Shown here: in pieces, positions 17,451 to 27,150 of the stretch
Layout: each line of letters opens with the position of its first letter
Position numbering within the stretch: the first letter of the stretch is position 1
Assembly (NCBI GenBank): GCA_900318535.1
Contig: ONKU01000015.1
Coordinates: forward strand, 25,953-89,952
Source: an uncultured Prevotellaceae bacterium
GTDB lineage: Bacteria; Bacteroidota; Bacteroidia; Bacteroidales; Muribaculaceae
Length of the DNA stretch: 64,000 nt
Direction: 5' to 3'
The notes under the pieces: generated by a model
Told to the model about the DNA's origin: nothing
The model's input: the letters and a program-made list of their open reading frames with translations, nothing else
Database searches by the model: none
Program-made: the position numbers and the translations under genes

Positions 17451-18899
17451 TTATTTTATGGAATCGTGTGTTTTGGTGAATTTTGACAAGAGCAGCTCGC
17501 GCAACTCCTTGCCGCAGGCCCAGACGATGCATCCCAGTGCGATGGCCATAAAGACTATGTCAAACAGCACATTAGGACTATAGTAGAAGGGTATTGCCCA
17601 CAGGAGCATCACGGCCACGGGAATGATGCAGCGGCGGTCGATTTTTAGGATAAAATAGCGGCGCATGTCGTGCCAGCGGTAGAAGAACAGGACCAGATAG
17701 GTCACCAGCTGGGTGATGATCACGCCATAAACGCCCAAAGGCTTGATCAAGGCGAAATTCAGCGCCACATTGACTGCAGCCGCAAGCACGATCGAGGGTA
17801 GGGTGCGTGGAGTGTCTTTGGCGCACTGGTAACCCATGTCGAAGAAGGCCGCAAGGGCGAAAATCACAGCCGACAGTCCCATGGGGTAGATGTACATGAG
17901 GCTCTCGCGGTATTCAGGGGCAACCAGCCAGTTGTAGTTGGCCTTGAGCATGAAAGCGTAACCGATAAGGATTCCTGCCAACGCGAAGATGTAGCTGTTG
18001 AACATCTTGGAGAAGAACCGGTCGCGGTCAGGGCTGTTGTATTGCAGGATAGCGGTTTCTTGCCAGGCCTGGTAGAAAATGATGGCCAGCGTGCTGATGA
18101 TGCTGGTAAAACGGATGGCCACAGCATAAATGCCATTCACGTCCAACCCTAGGAAATACTTGATAAACAGGCGGTCACTGCTTCCCGTGAGCCACCAGCA
18201 CAGGGAACCCGGCAGCAAGGGCAGCGTGTAACGGATGATGTCGAGACCCACCTGACGGGAACTGAGCGACCACCGCGTGTTGCTGGTGATGAGCCGCACC
18301 CGGCACTCGACCAGTATCAGTGCCAACAGTCGGGCAACGATATTGGCCAGGAAGATGCCCTTGATGCCCCATCCCAGAATGGCGACAAACAGGATGCTGA
18401 ACACGCCGATTCCCAGCGCCGACAGGATGCCCGTGACGGCGAAGGCCCGGTTGTTGCCAAGCCCGCGGAACACTTGGGAATACACCTCCTGCAGCGACAG
18501 GGCGATGAGCAGCCCCAGCACATAACCCAGGTAATGAATGGGGGTGGTGAATACCAGCACAAGAGTCACCAGTGCCGCCAGTGACAGGGTGGTGAACATG
18601 CTGCGGGACACAAAGGTGACGATGCGTTGACGCTTGGTGGCGTCATCGCAGTCCAGCAGGAATCTGAAGGCGCCGTCGCGCAGCTGCAGGGTGACAAATG
18701 GCAGGAGCAGGAAGCAGACGGTAAGGCACACATCGTAATAGCCAAAGTCGGACGTGTCGTGTACAAAATAGGTGTACAGCGGCACCATCATGAAGGTGAT
18801 GAGCTTGGAGCCGATGTTGCCAATGGCATAGACGCCGACGTCCTTGATGAACTTGGTGCCTCGGCTGCTTGACTTGCTATTGTTTTCTGTCATTGTCAT
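17451..18899 (-). CDS. oligosaccharide flippase (Wzx/MATE-like)
   Basis: About 482 residues from the ATG ending at 18899 (ATG at 18893 also possible). A longer in-frame start at 18977 lies upstream of the -7 element at 18911-18918 and is therefore unlikely. Twelve to fourteen hydrophobic segments; the start KDVGVYAIGNIGSKLITFMM is typical of the polysaccharide_synt family. It would flip undecaprenyl-linked repeat units to the periplasm. It is the first gene of the operon that continues with wza- and wzc-like genes. A small hairpin (TTTACT/AGTAAA, about 17427-17440) lies in the 56-base gap to the wza-like gene. Confidence 0.85.
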   Translation of the reverse strand: MTMTENNSKSSSRGTKFIKDVGVYAIGNIGSKLITFMMVPLYTYFVHDTSDFGYYDVCLTVCFLLLPFVTLQLRDGAFRFLLDCDDATKRQRIVTFVSRSMFTTLSLAALVTLVLVFTTPIHYLGYVLGLLIALSLQEVYSQVFRGLGNNRAFAVTGILSALGIGVFSILFVAILGWGIKGIFLANIVARLLALILVECRVRLITSNTRWSLSSRQVGLDIIRYTLPLLPGSLCWWLTGSSDRLFIKYFLGLDVNGIYAVAIRFTSIISTLAIIFYQAWQETAILQYNSPDRDRFFSKMFNSYIFALAGILIGYAFMLKANYNWLVAPEYRESLMYIYPMGLSAVIFALAAFFDMGYQCAKDTPRTLPSIVLAAAVNVALNFALIKPLGVYGVIITQLVTYLVLFFYRWHDMRRYFILKIDRRCIIPVAVMLLWAIPFYYSPNVLFDIVFMAIALGCIVWACGKELRELLLSKFTKTHDSIK

Positions 18900-18910
18900 T
18901 TTTGCGGCTG

Positions 18911-18918
18911 CAAAATTA
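18911..18918 (-). promoter_or_regulatory. -7 element of the exopolysaccharide operon
   Basis: TAATTTTG on the minus strand, 11 bases before the chosen wzx-like start. No TTG lies at the normal distance, so the promoter may need an activator. Confidence 0.4.
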
Positions 18919-19043
18919 TTAAAATATTTGGTTTTATGACCTCTCTTTCGCCAAATGTTTGTAATTTCGCCACTCAATACGGCATCTCGGGACCCGAATG
19001 CGGTGTTAAAGTATTACTTTTAGTGGCAAAAGTCTGACATCTG

Positions 19044-20099
19044 ATGATCAAGACCATTAACTCGTGGCGTGGACTCATGGCGGTAGCCGTGGTGCTGTTC
19101 CACTGTAATGTGGCGTGGATTTATAACGTCGCCGTGTCGGGTGTGACGTTTTTCTTCCTCTCCAGCGCCTTTTTGCTGGCCCAGCGGCATCCGTTCGAGC
19201 GTTTGGACGGCCGCACTTACGGCCGGTTTGTGCTGGGGCATGCCCTGCGGCTGTATCCGCTGCACTGGCTCGGTCTGGCCATGCTGATCGTCATTGCCCG
19301 CACGCTGTATGTCACGCCCATCGACTGGGGTGCGGTGTCGCTCAATGCGCTGCTGTTGCACGCGTGGTCCCCGGTGCACGATGTCCATTACGGCATCAAT
19401 CCGGTGGCCTGGTACATGAGTGCCCTGCTGTTCTGCTACGCCATTTATCCGCTGGTGATGCGGTGGATGAGGCGATGGCGGCTGCTTTACAAGGCGTTGC
19501 TGGCTGTGGTGCTGGTTTTGGTCCTCGGGGCCATCATGCTGCCGCTCGACATCCCTGGTCGTGAGGCGGTGTTTGTCAACCCTGCCTCCCATGTGGTTGA
19601 TCTGGTCACAGGCATCATGTTGCTGCATCTGTTCCAGACACTCAAGGCGCGCTGGCCACGTGTGGACTATCGCACAGCCACGTTCATCGAGGCAGGTGCC
19701 TTGTTGCTGCTGGTTGCTTTCATCACCGTCAACATGATCACCATGGCAGTCAGGCCGTGGGAGGACGACGTCCTGTGGCTGGTGCCGCAGGGGGCAATTC
19801 TGGTGGTGTTGGCCTGGATGAACGGGCAGGAAGGGGCCATTGGACGCCTTCTGCTGTGCTGTCCCCTGCAGTGGCTGGGCAGCATCAGCTTTGAGGTGTT
19901 TGTGCTGCAGTTCGTGGCATTCCGTCTCTTCGGCTTTGCCGTTGCCCCGGCTGCCGGGCACCTTGGCTGGAACATCTACCACCAGCTGCCGTGGTTCGTG
20001 CTGCTGATACTGCTGCCGCTCTCCTGGCTGGTGAACCGCCTGTTCACCCGTCCGTTGACCCAATACATCAAACGATATCTTAACACAGTAAACAAATGA
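19044..20099 (+). CDS. acyltransferase family 3 (O-acetyltransferase-like), copy 1
   Basis: 351 residues, about ten transmembrane segments. Family features: an early RGLMAVAVVLFHCNV with the catalytic-type histidine, then HALRLYPLHWLGLAML. The family moves acetyl or other acyl groups from the cytosol to exported glycans. The ATGA overlap with the next gene and their shared N-terminal (MIKTI) and C-terminal (VNRLFTRPL) motifs mark a tandem duplication. Close to the exopolysaccharide operon, so modification of that glycan is the likely role. Confidence 0.8.
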   Translation: MIKTINSWRGLMAVAVVLFHCNVAWIYNVAVSGVTFFFLSSAFLLAQRHPFERLDGRTYGRFVLGHALRLYPLHWLGLAMLIVIARTLYVTPIDWGAVSLNALLLHAWSPVHDVHYGINPVAWYMSALLFCYAIYPLVMRWMRRWRLLYKALLAVVLVLVLGAIMLPLDIPGREAVFVNPASHVVDLVTGIMLLHLFQTLKARWPRVDYRTATFIEAGALLLLVAFITVNMITMAVRPWEDDVLWLVPQGAILVVLAWMNGQEGAIGRLLLCCPLQWLGSISFEVFVLQFVAFRLFGFAVAPAAGHLGWNIYHQLPWFVLLILLPLSWLVNRLFTRPLTQYIKRYLNTVNK

Positions 20100-21145
20100 T
20101 AAAGACAATCACAGGCTGGCGCATCTTTTTTGTGCTGCTGATAATCCTGCATCATGTGGGGCTTGACCAGCTGGACATGATGAGTTTGGGCGTATGCTAT
20201 TTCTTTATGTCCAGCGGATTTCTGCTGGCGTTGAAATACCCGTTTGCCGAACTTGACGGCAAGATTTACCGTTCCTTTGTGTGGAAGCGTGTTTTGCGCA
20301 TCTATCCGCTGCACTGGTTCACCTTGGCATTGTGGCTCGGTGCCGCGGCATTGCTGGGGACACTGGTCATCGAGCCGCTCACGCTGGGACTCAATGCCAC
20401 CCTGCTGCATTGCTGGTCTCTGTCTTATCCCGTCTATTACTCCTATGTCAAGGTGTCGTGGTTCCTGGGGGCCTTGCTCTTCTGCTACCTGTGCTACCCG
20501 CTGCTGGCCCACTGGTTCCTCCCCTTGCGATTGCGACACAAACTGGCGGTGCTTGCAGTGCTGGCCGTCATTGCGATAGCCGTGCTTGCGGGTACCGACG
20601 ATTACAGCCGCACGGCGTTGTATGTTTTCCCGCCCATGCGTGTCATCGATTTCCTCATCGGCATGACGCTGCCCCATGTGTGCCGCGTGGCACGCAACCT
20701 TCCTGTTGTCGGTAAGGGCGAGAACGGCACCGATGCCGAACTCGTTGCCGTCGCTGTCCTGTCGTTGGCAGTGACGGTTCATGGCTCTTATCCCGGTGTG
20801 CGTCCCTGGAGCGACACGGTCATCTGGTGGATACCGCAGGCACTGCTCATTATGGTCTGCTACCTCTATGACAGGCGAGAGGGCTTTATCGGCAAGATAA
20901 TGGCTTCCAGGCCCTTGCAGTGGATAGGGACTGTGTGCTTCGAGCTGTTCATGCTGCAAGGCATTGCTGCACTCATCTACAATTATCTGGTTGCTCCGGC
21001 CTTCGGTCACCTGGGACTGGCCCGCTTGGGTATTGATCCTTACGACCTGCTCCCATGGATGATTATTCCGCTGGGTATTGTCCTTGCATGGGTAGTTAAC
21101 CGCCTGTTCACGCGTCCATTGAACCGTCTGCTCAAGAAGTGCTGA
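20096..21145 (+). CDS. acyltransferase family 3 (O-acetyltransferase-like), copy 2
   Basis: 349 residues, the paralogue of the preceding gene, overlapping it by four bases. It has GWRIFFVLLIILHHVGL with the family histidines, KRVLRIYPLHWFTLALW, and the C-terminal VNRLFTRPLNRL shared with copy 1. About ten transmembrane helices. Two divergent copies kept together suggest acylation of two positions or two sugars of the same polymer (inference). PorT follows after 94 bases. Confidence 0.8.
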   Translation: MIKTITGWRIFFVLLIILHHVGLDQLDMMSLGVCYFFMSSGFLLALKYPFAELDGKIYRSFVWKRVLRIYPLHWFTLALWLGAAALLGTLVIEPLTLGLNATLLHCWSLSYPVYYSYVKVSWFLGALLFCYLCYPLLAHWFLPLRLRHKLAVLAVLAVIAIAVLAGTDDYSRTALYVFPPMRVIDFLIGMTLPHVCRVARNLPVVGKGENGTDAELVAVAVLSLAVTVHGSYPGVRPWSDTVIWWIPQALLIMVCYLYDRREGFIGKIMASRPLQWIGTVCFELFMLQGIAALIYNYLVAPAFGHLGLARLGIDPYDLLPWMIIPLGIVLAWVVNRLFTRPLNRLLKKC

Positions 21146-21239
21146 GGACATGTCGGAAATATTGTATAAAAACATATCAGGCTATAGTTTTTTGTCCGTT
21201 TGCGCAATATTGGAAGTGAAATTGCGTTAATAGGGTTAA

Positions 21240-21986
21240 ATGGACCTGCCTAAGCTGAGACATATTGCATGCATGTTGCTGTTGTTGATGGGGTGTGCGC
21301 TGGCACAAGCCCAGGACAATGACATGATTCTGAACCGTCCCTATGCCGACGTGAAGCCGTTGCATTTCGGCTTCTCGGTGGGCATGAATTTTCAGAATCT
21401 TGCCATCACCAACAACGGCCTTGTCACCGACGACGGTGAGGAGTGGTATGCCGACATACCTGCCCACTCGCCGGGTTTCAGTGTGAACGTACTGGCCGAC
21501 TTGCGTCTCGCCGAGCACTTCAACCTGAGAATCTCGCCGGGCCTGTACTTTGGCAACAAGGTGGTGCGCTACCTCAATCACCGTGGCAATCCCGACTGGG
21601 TGGAGCAGAGCCATTACAAGCAGAGCCAGAATATCAAGTCGACCTACATTGTGGTGCCTATCGACGTGAAAATGTCGGCCAAGCGTTACCACAACATGAG
21701 GCCTTACTTTACCGGTGGCGTGATGTATGCCCACGACCTGTCCAAGGACCGCAGTGAGCAGCTCAAACTCAAGGACGCCGATGTAATGCTCACCGTTGGC
21801 ATGGGATGTGACTTCTACATGCCGTTTTTCAAGCTCTGTCCCGAAGTCAAGTTCTGCTTCGGCCTCAAGAACCTGCTGGACAAAAACCGCCCCGACTTGG
21901 AGGACAACCCCGAGATGTTGCGTTTTACCCAGAGTGTGAACAAGGTGACAAGCAATATGGTCGTCGTGACGTTCTTCTTTGAATGA
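21240..21986 (+). CDS. porT: PorT, T9SS outer-membrane beta-barrel protein
   Basis: 248 residues. Signal peptide ending ALAQAQ, then NRPYADVKPLHFGFSVGMNF, the characteristic PorT N-terminus. The rest is a small outer-membrane barrel with alternating aromatic strands (FNLRISPGLYFGNKVVRY, RPYFTGGVMYAHDL) and a C-terminal VVVTFFFE ending in aromatic residues. PorT (SprT in gliding bacteria) is needed for type IX secretion. It directly precedes porP and porKLMN, 6 bases from porP, consistent with one T9SS operon. Confidence 0.85.
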   Translation: MDLPKLRHIACMLLLLMGCALAQAQDNDMILNRPYADVKPLHFGFSVGMNFQNLAITNNGLVTDDGEEWYADIPAHSPGFSVNVLADLRLAEHFNLRISPGLYFGNKVVRYLNHRGNPDWVEQSHYKQSQNIKSTYIVVPIDVKMSAKRYHNMRPYFTGGVMYAHDLSKDRSEQLKLKDADVMLTVGMGCDFYMPFFKLCPEVKFCFGLKNLLDKNRPDLEDNPEMLRFTQSVNKVTSNMVVVTFFFE

Positions 21987-21992
21987 TTAGGG

Positions 21993-22976
21993 ATGAGAAT
22001 GAAGTTTCACAACATACGTCATCTGTTGGCCGCGGCCGTGCTCAGCACCGTCGTGGCACTTGGCGTTGATGCCCAGGTTGATGCCGCATTTTCCCACTTC
22101 TGGATGGGGCAGAGCTACTACAACCCCGCCGTGGCAGGAGAATTGAGCGCCATCAGGCTCAATTTGGGAAGCCGCATGCAGTGGGTGGACTTCAAGCATG
22201 CGCCCATGACCTTCTACTTCAGTGCCGACATGCCCTACAAGCTGCTGGAGCAGAAGTTGGGTGTGGGTGCCAAGGCCGAGTTTGAGCGCATTGGTCTTTA
22301 TACCAACACGAGAATTGGCGCCCAACTGGCATGGAAGCGCAAGATTGGCAAGGGTACCATCAGCGTGGGTATTCAGCCGGGTGTGTTCTCGCAGACCTTC
22401 CGCGGCAAGGAAGTCATCATGCCCGAGGACGAAGCTCACCAGGGCAACGATGAGGCCATCCCCAAACAGGATGTTTCGGGAACCGTCTTTGACGCCAACG
22501 CGGGTGTGTATTATACCCATCCCAAGTTCTGGGTGGGCTTTTCGGTGACCCATTTGACCTCGCCCAATATCGAGTTGAAGGTGTCTCGCGAGTCAATCGA
22601 TTACTATGAGTTTCAGGTGAGTCGCAGCTATTATTTTATGGTTGGTGGCAATATTCCCATTAATAATACGTTATTTGATATACAACCCTCGGGAATGTTT
22701 GCCGCTACTCAGAACTTTTGGACTGCTCAGGTGGCCGCAAAAGTGCGCTATAACCGAATGCTCAACATCGGAGCCGGTTACCGATGGAAAGATGCCGTGA
22801 CGGCTTTCATCGGTGTGAATCTGAAGGATGCCTACATCGGCTACGCCTATGATTACCCCGTTTCGGCAGTGAGCAAGGCAACCTTTGGCAGCCATGAGGT
22901 GTTTATCACCTATCATGTCAAGCTTGACCCCAAGGAGAAGAACAAGAATAAACAAAAAAGCGTACGCTTAATGTAA
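21993..22976 (+). CDS. porP: PorP/SprF-family T9SS outer-membrane protein
   Basis: 327 residues. Signal peptide with ALGVDAQ, then the family-defining AFSHFWMGQSYYNPAVAGE, followed by barrel strands (ISVGIQPGVFSQTF, FWVGFSVTHLTSPNI). A basic lysine-rich tail (KEKNKNKQKSVRL) closes the protein. In the core T9SS operon PorP is co-transcribed with porKLMN and interacts with the PorK/N ring or with substrates. A second in-frame ATG two codons later is also possible. Only three bases separate it from porK. Confidence 0.9.
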   Translation: MRMKFHNIRHLLAAAVLSTVVALGVDAQVDAAFSHFWMGQSYYNPAVAGELSAIRLNLGSRMQWVDFKHAPMTFYFSADMPYKLLEQKLGVGAKAEFERIGLYTNTRIGAQLAWKRKIGKGTISVGIQPGVFSQTFRGKEVIMPEDEAHQGNDEAIPKQDVSGTVFDANAGVYYTHPKFWVGFSVTHLTSPNIELKVSRESIDYYEFQVSRSYYFMVGGNIPINNTLFDIQPSGMFAATQNFWTAQVAAKVRYNRMLNIGAGYRWKDAVTAFIGVNLKDAYIGYAYDYPVSAVSKATFGSHEVFITYHVKLDPKEKNKNKQKSVRLM

Positions 22977-22979
22977 AAT

Positions 22980-24422
22980 ATGAAGAAACTAGTTTTGATA
23001 CTTTTGGTCGCTGTGGCGACCGTGTCCTGCGGTTCCATTCGCAAGGGCGGCACCGGCGGCGGTGAGGTAACCGGCGTCGGAGCTACTGTGTTTAACGAGA
23101 CCACCCCGTTTGGCATGGTACTCGTTGACGTCGGCTCGATGCGTGAAGGACCTGCCGAGAGAGACTCCATTTGGGGAATCGATTCTACGGCACACGGCAT
23201 CTCGGTAGATGCCTTCTGGATGGACGAGATGGAGGTGAGCAACTCCAAGTACAAGCAGTTCGTCTATTGGGTGCGCGACTCCATCATCCGCGAGCGTCTT
23301 GCCGATCCCGCCTACGGTGGCAATGAGGAGTTCAAGATCGAGGAGGATAAGGAAGGCAACCCCGTCACCCCGCATCTGGACTGGAGCAAGAATATCCCCT
23401 GGAAGAACCCCAGCGAGGACGAGGAACGTGCCATCGAGAGCGTGTATCGCATCAACCCCATCACCGGTGTCAAGGAACTTGACGCTGCGCAGATGAACTA
23501 CCGCTTTGAGGTCTATAACCTGACCGAGGCAGCCAAGCGCCGTCACCGCTTTGACCCCACGCGTCGTGACTACAACACCGACCACGAGGTGGACTTGACA
23601 CCGCCCACCATCAGCAAGGACACTGCCTATATCGATGACGAGGGCCGCATTGTTCGCCAGACCATCACGCGCGCCCTGCAGAGCGACTACGACTTCCTGA
23701 ACACCTACATCGTCAACATCTACCCCGACACCACGTGCTGGGTGAACGACTTTGAGAACGCTTACCAGGAGCCCTACGTGCGCATGTACTTCGCTAACGG
23801 CAACTACAACAACTATCCCGTCGTGGGTGTGAGCTGGGAGCAGGCCAACGCCTTCTGCCACTGGCGCACCGAGTTCCTGAAGAAGTCGCTGGGCAACCAG
23901 GGCATCTATGTGGAGCCTTTCCGCCTGCCCACCGAGGCCGAGTGGGAGTTTGCCGCTCGTGCCGGCCAGAACAAGAACAAGTATCCGTGGGACGGCGACC
24001 TGCCACTGACCGTGGACGAGGGCTGCTTCTACGCCAACTTCAAGCCTGACGAGGGCAACTACGTCAAGGACGGTTACATCATCTCGGCTCCCGTGGGCAC
24101 CTATGAGCCCAACGACTACGGCCTGTATGACATGGCAGGTAACGTGAGCGAGTGGACCTCTACGGCCTATACCGAGAGCATCGACCGCATGACCGACGAC
24201 ATCAACCCCGAGTACCGCTACTACGTGGCACAGGAGGACCCCTACAAGATGTCGCGCAAGATCGTTCGCGGCGGTTCATGGAAGGACGTGGTTCACAACA
24301 TACGTGCCGACCTGCGCATGTGGGAGTACCAGAACGAGCAGAGGAGCTACATCGGCTTCCGTTGCGTACGCTCCAAAGTGGGTCTTGTCAAGGGCAAGCG
24401 CAAAAACTGCTGCAAGGACTAA
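22980..24422 (+). CDS. porK: PorK/GldK, T9SS ring lipoprotein
   Basis: 480 residues. Lipoprotein signal with lipobox TVSC (Cys 20). The body is a formylglycine-generating-enzyme-like (sulfatase-modifying factor) fold: GMVLVDVGSM, FRLPTEAEWEFAARAG, YDMAGNVSEWTSTAY, IGFRCVRSK. PorK and PorN form the periplasmic ring of the T9SS attached to the outer membrane. Gene order porP-K-L-M-N is canonical. Confidence 0.95.
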   Translation: MKKLVLILLVAVATVSCGSIRKGGTGGGEVTGVGATVFNETTPFGMVLVDVGSMREGPAERDSIWGIDSTAHGISVDAFWMDEMEVSNSKYKQFVYWVRDSIIRERLADPAYGGNEEFKIEEDKEGNPVTPHLDWSKNIPWKNPSEDEERAIESVYRINPITGVKELDAAQMNYRFEVYNLTEAAKRRHRFDPTRRDYNTDHEVDLTPPTISKDTAYIDDEGRIVRQTITRALQSDYDFLNTYIVNIYPDTTCWVNDFENAYQEPYVRMYFANGNYNNYPVVGVSWEQANAFCHWRTEFLKKSLGNQGIYVEPFRLPTEAEWEFAARAGQNKNKYPWDGDLPLTVDEGCFYANFKPDEGNYVKDGYIISAPVGTYEPNDYGLYDMAGNVSEWTSTAYTESIDRMTDDINPEYRYYVAQEDPYKMSRKIVRGGSWKDVVHNIRADLRMWEYQNEQRSYIGFRCVRSKVGLVKGKRKNCCKD

Positions 24423-24483
24423 TCCGCACATTATATAAGAAAAAACAAATCATCACACTCATTATTTTATAGTTCAAGCAACA

Positions 24484-25467
24484 ATGGGTAAAATCAAGAG
24501 ATATAAAAAGAAAGCAGGCCGATTCCTGAAGAGTGACAGCGGCCAGCGTTTTTTCAACTTTGCCTACAGTATCGGTGCTGCCATCGTTATCTTGGGTGCC
24601 TTGTTCAAGATTCTGCACATGCCGCTGGGTAACTTGCTGCTCAGTGTCGGTATGGGTACCGAGGTGCTCATGTTCGTGCTCACGGCATTTGATAAGCCCG
24701 AGAAGGAATATCACTGGGAGGAAGTCTTCCCCGTGCTGGCCAGCCAGGACCCTGAGGACCGTCCCGACTTCAATACCGGCGGCGGTATCTTCATCGGTGG
24801 TGCCGGCGGCAGCGGCGAGGGTGGATATGAAGGCGGTGAAATCAACGTCAGCGTCTCTGATGCCAAGAACGCCGTGGGTCTGCCCCAGGGTGTGAACCTG
24901 AGCGAGGAGGATACCCTGTCGCTGAGCGAGAGCATCGCCAAGATGGCCGCTGCCAGCGACCAGCTCTCACGCATGGCCGAGCTGACCGACGCCACCCAGC
25001 AGTATCTGAGCCAGATGGCAGGCATCAGCGAGCAGATGAAGAAGCTGGAGGCTACCACCACCGCATTGAACGAGGTGAGCGAGACCCTGCTGGGCAGCTA
25101 TCGCGCCATCACCGACAACAGCCAGAACATTACCGAGAGCTCCACGGGCTATGTGGACCAGATGCAGGCCCTCAACCACAACATCAGCGGCTTGAACACC
25201 ATCTACGAAATCCAGCTCAAGAGCATCTCGTCGCAGCTCGAGAACATCGACCGCGTGAACCGCGGCCTGAAGGACATCCGCGACATGTACGAGAAGAGTG
25301 CTGCCGAGAGTGCCCACTATTGTGACGAGACCGAGAAGATGGCCCGCTACATGAAGCAGCTCAACAGCGTCTATGAAAAGATGGTCAAGGCGATGACGGT
25401 GAACATGTACCGTCCCATGCCCGGAATGCCCGGCATCGAGCCCGACAGCAACGACAACGACGCTTGA
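24484..25467 (+). CDS. porL: PorL/GldL, T9SS inner-membrane motor protein
   Basis: 327 residues. Two N-terminal transmembrane helices (FNFAYSIGAAIVILGALFKI and NLLLSVGMGTEVLMFVLT) flank the conserved HMPLG. A Gly-rich linker and a long cytoplasmic coiled-coil helical region follow. With PorM it forms the proton-driven rotary motor that powers type IX secretion. Confidence 0.94.
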   Translation: MGKIKRYKKKAGRFLKSDSGQRFFNFAYSIGAAIVILGALFKILHMPLGNLLLSVGMGTEVLMFVLTAFDKPEKEYHWEEVFPVLASQDPEDRPDFNTGGGIFIGGAGGSGEGGYEGGEINVSVSDAKNAVGLPQGVNLSEEDTLSLSESIAKMAAASDQLSRMAELTDATQQYLSQMAGISEQMKKLEATTTALNEVSETLLGSYRAITDNSQNITESSTGYVDQMQALNHNISGLNTIYEIQLKSISSQLENIDRVNRGLKDIRDMYEKSAAESAHYCDETEKMARYMKQLNSVYEKMVKAMTVNMYRPMPGMPGIEPDSNDNDA

Positions 25468-25537
25468 TGACAGCGCCACATCGATGATTAAACTAACGAC
25501 ATCAATCCTATTCTAACCGATAGAGAGAAACATATAG

Positions 25538-27118
25538 ATGGCAACCTCAAAAAATAAGAGCGTCAACCGCATGTCGCCGCGAGAGAAGATGATTAACCTC
25601 ATGTACATCGTCTTGACGGCCATGCTTGCCCTGAACGTGTCGAGCGACGTGCTCAACGGCTTCAGTCAGGTGCAGGACGGTTTGACTCGCTCCAACCGCA
25701 CCATCACGGCGCGTAACCAGGCCCTCTATGGACAGCTTCAGGCGTTCAATGAGAAAAATCCCGAGAAGGGCAAGGTCTGGCTTGACAAGGCGACGCAGGT
25801 GGTCGGTGAGACCGACAGGCTCTATGACTATATCGACTCGCTCAAACTCCAGATCGTTCGTGTCGCCGACGGCGAGGACGGCGATGTGACCAACATCCGC
25901 AGCCGCGACAATACCGAGGCCGCCAGTGTCGTCATGCTGGCACCCAAGGGCGGCAAGGGCAAAGCGCTCAAGGCGCGCATCGACCAGTACCGCCAGTACG
26001 TGACCTCGTTCCTCGAGGATCCCGAGAAGCGCAAGAACCTGGAGACTGCGCTCTCGACGACGCCTCCCAAGGTGGCCGGCGTGTCGATGGACCAGAAGAA
26101 GACCTGGGAAGAGACCATGTTTGACAATATGCCCTGTATCGCAGCCGTGACACTGCTCACCAAGCTGCAGAACGACGTGCGCTACGCCGAGGGTGAGGTC
26201 CTGAACCAGATGATCACCAACATTGACTTGGGTGACCTGCGCGTGAACCTGGTCAATGCCTTCGTCGTGCCCGACTCCCGCATCGTGATGCGTGGCACCA
26301 AGTATAAAGCTCAGATCGTACTTGCGGCAATCGATACCACCCAGCGTCCCACCGTCTATGTCAACGGCCATGCACTGGCCAACAATAACGGCATCTATGA
26401 GGTGGGTACCGGCAAGGCCGGAAAATACGACTATTCGGGCTGGATCGAGGTGCTGGGACGTGACGGCACGGTAACGCGCCGTGACTTCAAGTCGAGTTAC
26501 ACCGTCATCGACCCGCTGGCTACCATTAGCGCCACGATGATGAATGTGCTCTATGCCGGCATCAACAACCCCATCAGCATCGCCGTGCCCGGTGTGCCGC
26601 AAGGCAGCATCAGCGCCACGATGACCAACGGAACGCTCACCAAGAGCGGTGACGGATGGGTGGCCCATCCCACCAAGGTGGGTGCCGAGTGTGTCATCTC
26701 GGTAACTGCCGAGATGGACGGTCAGCGCACCAGTGTGGGCAGCACCACCTTCAAGGTGCGCAAGTTGCCCGACCCGTCGCCCTTCATCACCTATAAGGAC
26801 GCCAACGGCCAGACCAACCGCTTCAAGGGCGGCAAGTTCTCCAAAGCCCTGCTCATGGAGGCCAGGGGCCTTGATGCCGCTATCGACGATGACCTGCTCA
26901 ACATCGACTACAAGGTCGTTTCGTTCGAGACCGTCTTTGTGGACGCTATGGGCAACGGTATTCCCGAGGTGTCCAACGGCGCACAGTTCTCGGAGCGCCA
27001 GAAGAATCGCATGCGCGCCCTGCAGCGTGGCAAGTTCTTCCTGATTCGCAATGTCAAGGCAACAGGTCCTGACGGCATCACTCGCACCATCTCGCCGATG
27101 GACGTCACCGTGAATTAA
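25538..27118 (+). CDS. porM: PorM/GldM, T9SS motor shaft
   Basis: 526 residues. The short cytosolic MSPREKMINLMYIVLTAMLAL contains the single transmembrane helix. A helical D1 domain and several Ig-like periplasmic domains follow (for example KYKAQIVLAAIDTTQRPTVY and ISIAVPGVPQGSISATM). PorM passes rotation from the inner-membrane PorL to the PorK/N ring. Normal family length. Confidence 0.95.
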   Translation: MATSKNKSVNRMSPREKMINLMYIVLTAMLALNVSSDVLNGFSQVQDGLTRSNRTITARNQALYGQLQAFNEKNPEKGKVWLDKATQVVGETDRLYDYIDSLKLQIVRVADGEDGDVTNIRSRDNTEAASVVMLAPKGGKGKALKARIDQYRQYVTSFLEDPEKRKNLETALSTTPPKVAGVSMDQKKTWEETMFDNMPCIAAVTLLTKLQNDVRYAEGEVLNQMITNIDLGDLRVNLVNAFVVPDSRIVMRGTKYKAQIVLAAIDTTQRPTVYVNGHALANNNGIYEVGTGKAGKYDYSGWIEVLGRDGTVTRRDFKSSYTVIDPLATISATMMNVLYAGINNPISIAVPGVPQGSISATMTNGTLTKSGDGWVAHPTKVGAECVISVTAEMDGQRTSVGSTTFKVRKLPDPSPFITYKDANGQTNRFKGGKFSKALLMEARGLDAAIDDDLLNIDYKVVSFETVFVDAMGNGIPEVSNGAQFSERQKNRMRALQRGKFFLIRNVKATGPDGITRTISPMDVTVN

Positions 27119-27150
27119 TATAACTGGATTATAACCGAACAATAAAAGAT

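Noticed and set aside
18900-18977. Longer N-terminus for the flippase
   Set aside because: It would begin upstream of the -7 element and adds a non-membrane leader not seen in the family.
19020-21175. Two long antisense frames over the acyltransferase genes
   Set aside because: The plus-strand frames have family motifs and transmembrane helices; the antisense ones are Gln/His-rich artefacts.
25547-27142. 531-codon open frame antisense to porM
   Set aside because: Reverse-frame shadow of a clear PorM gene.
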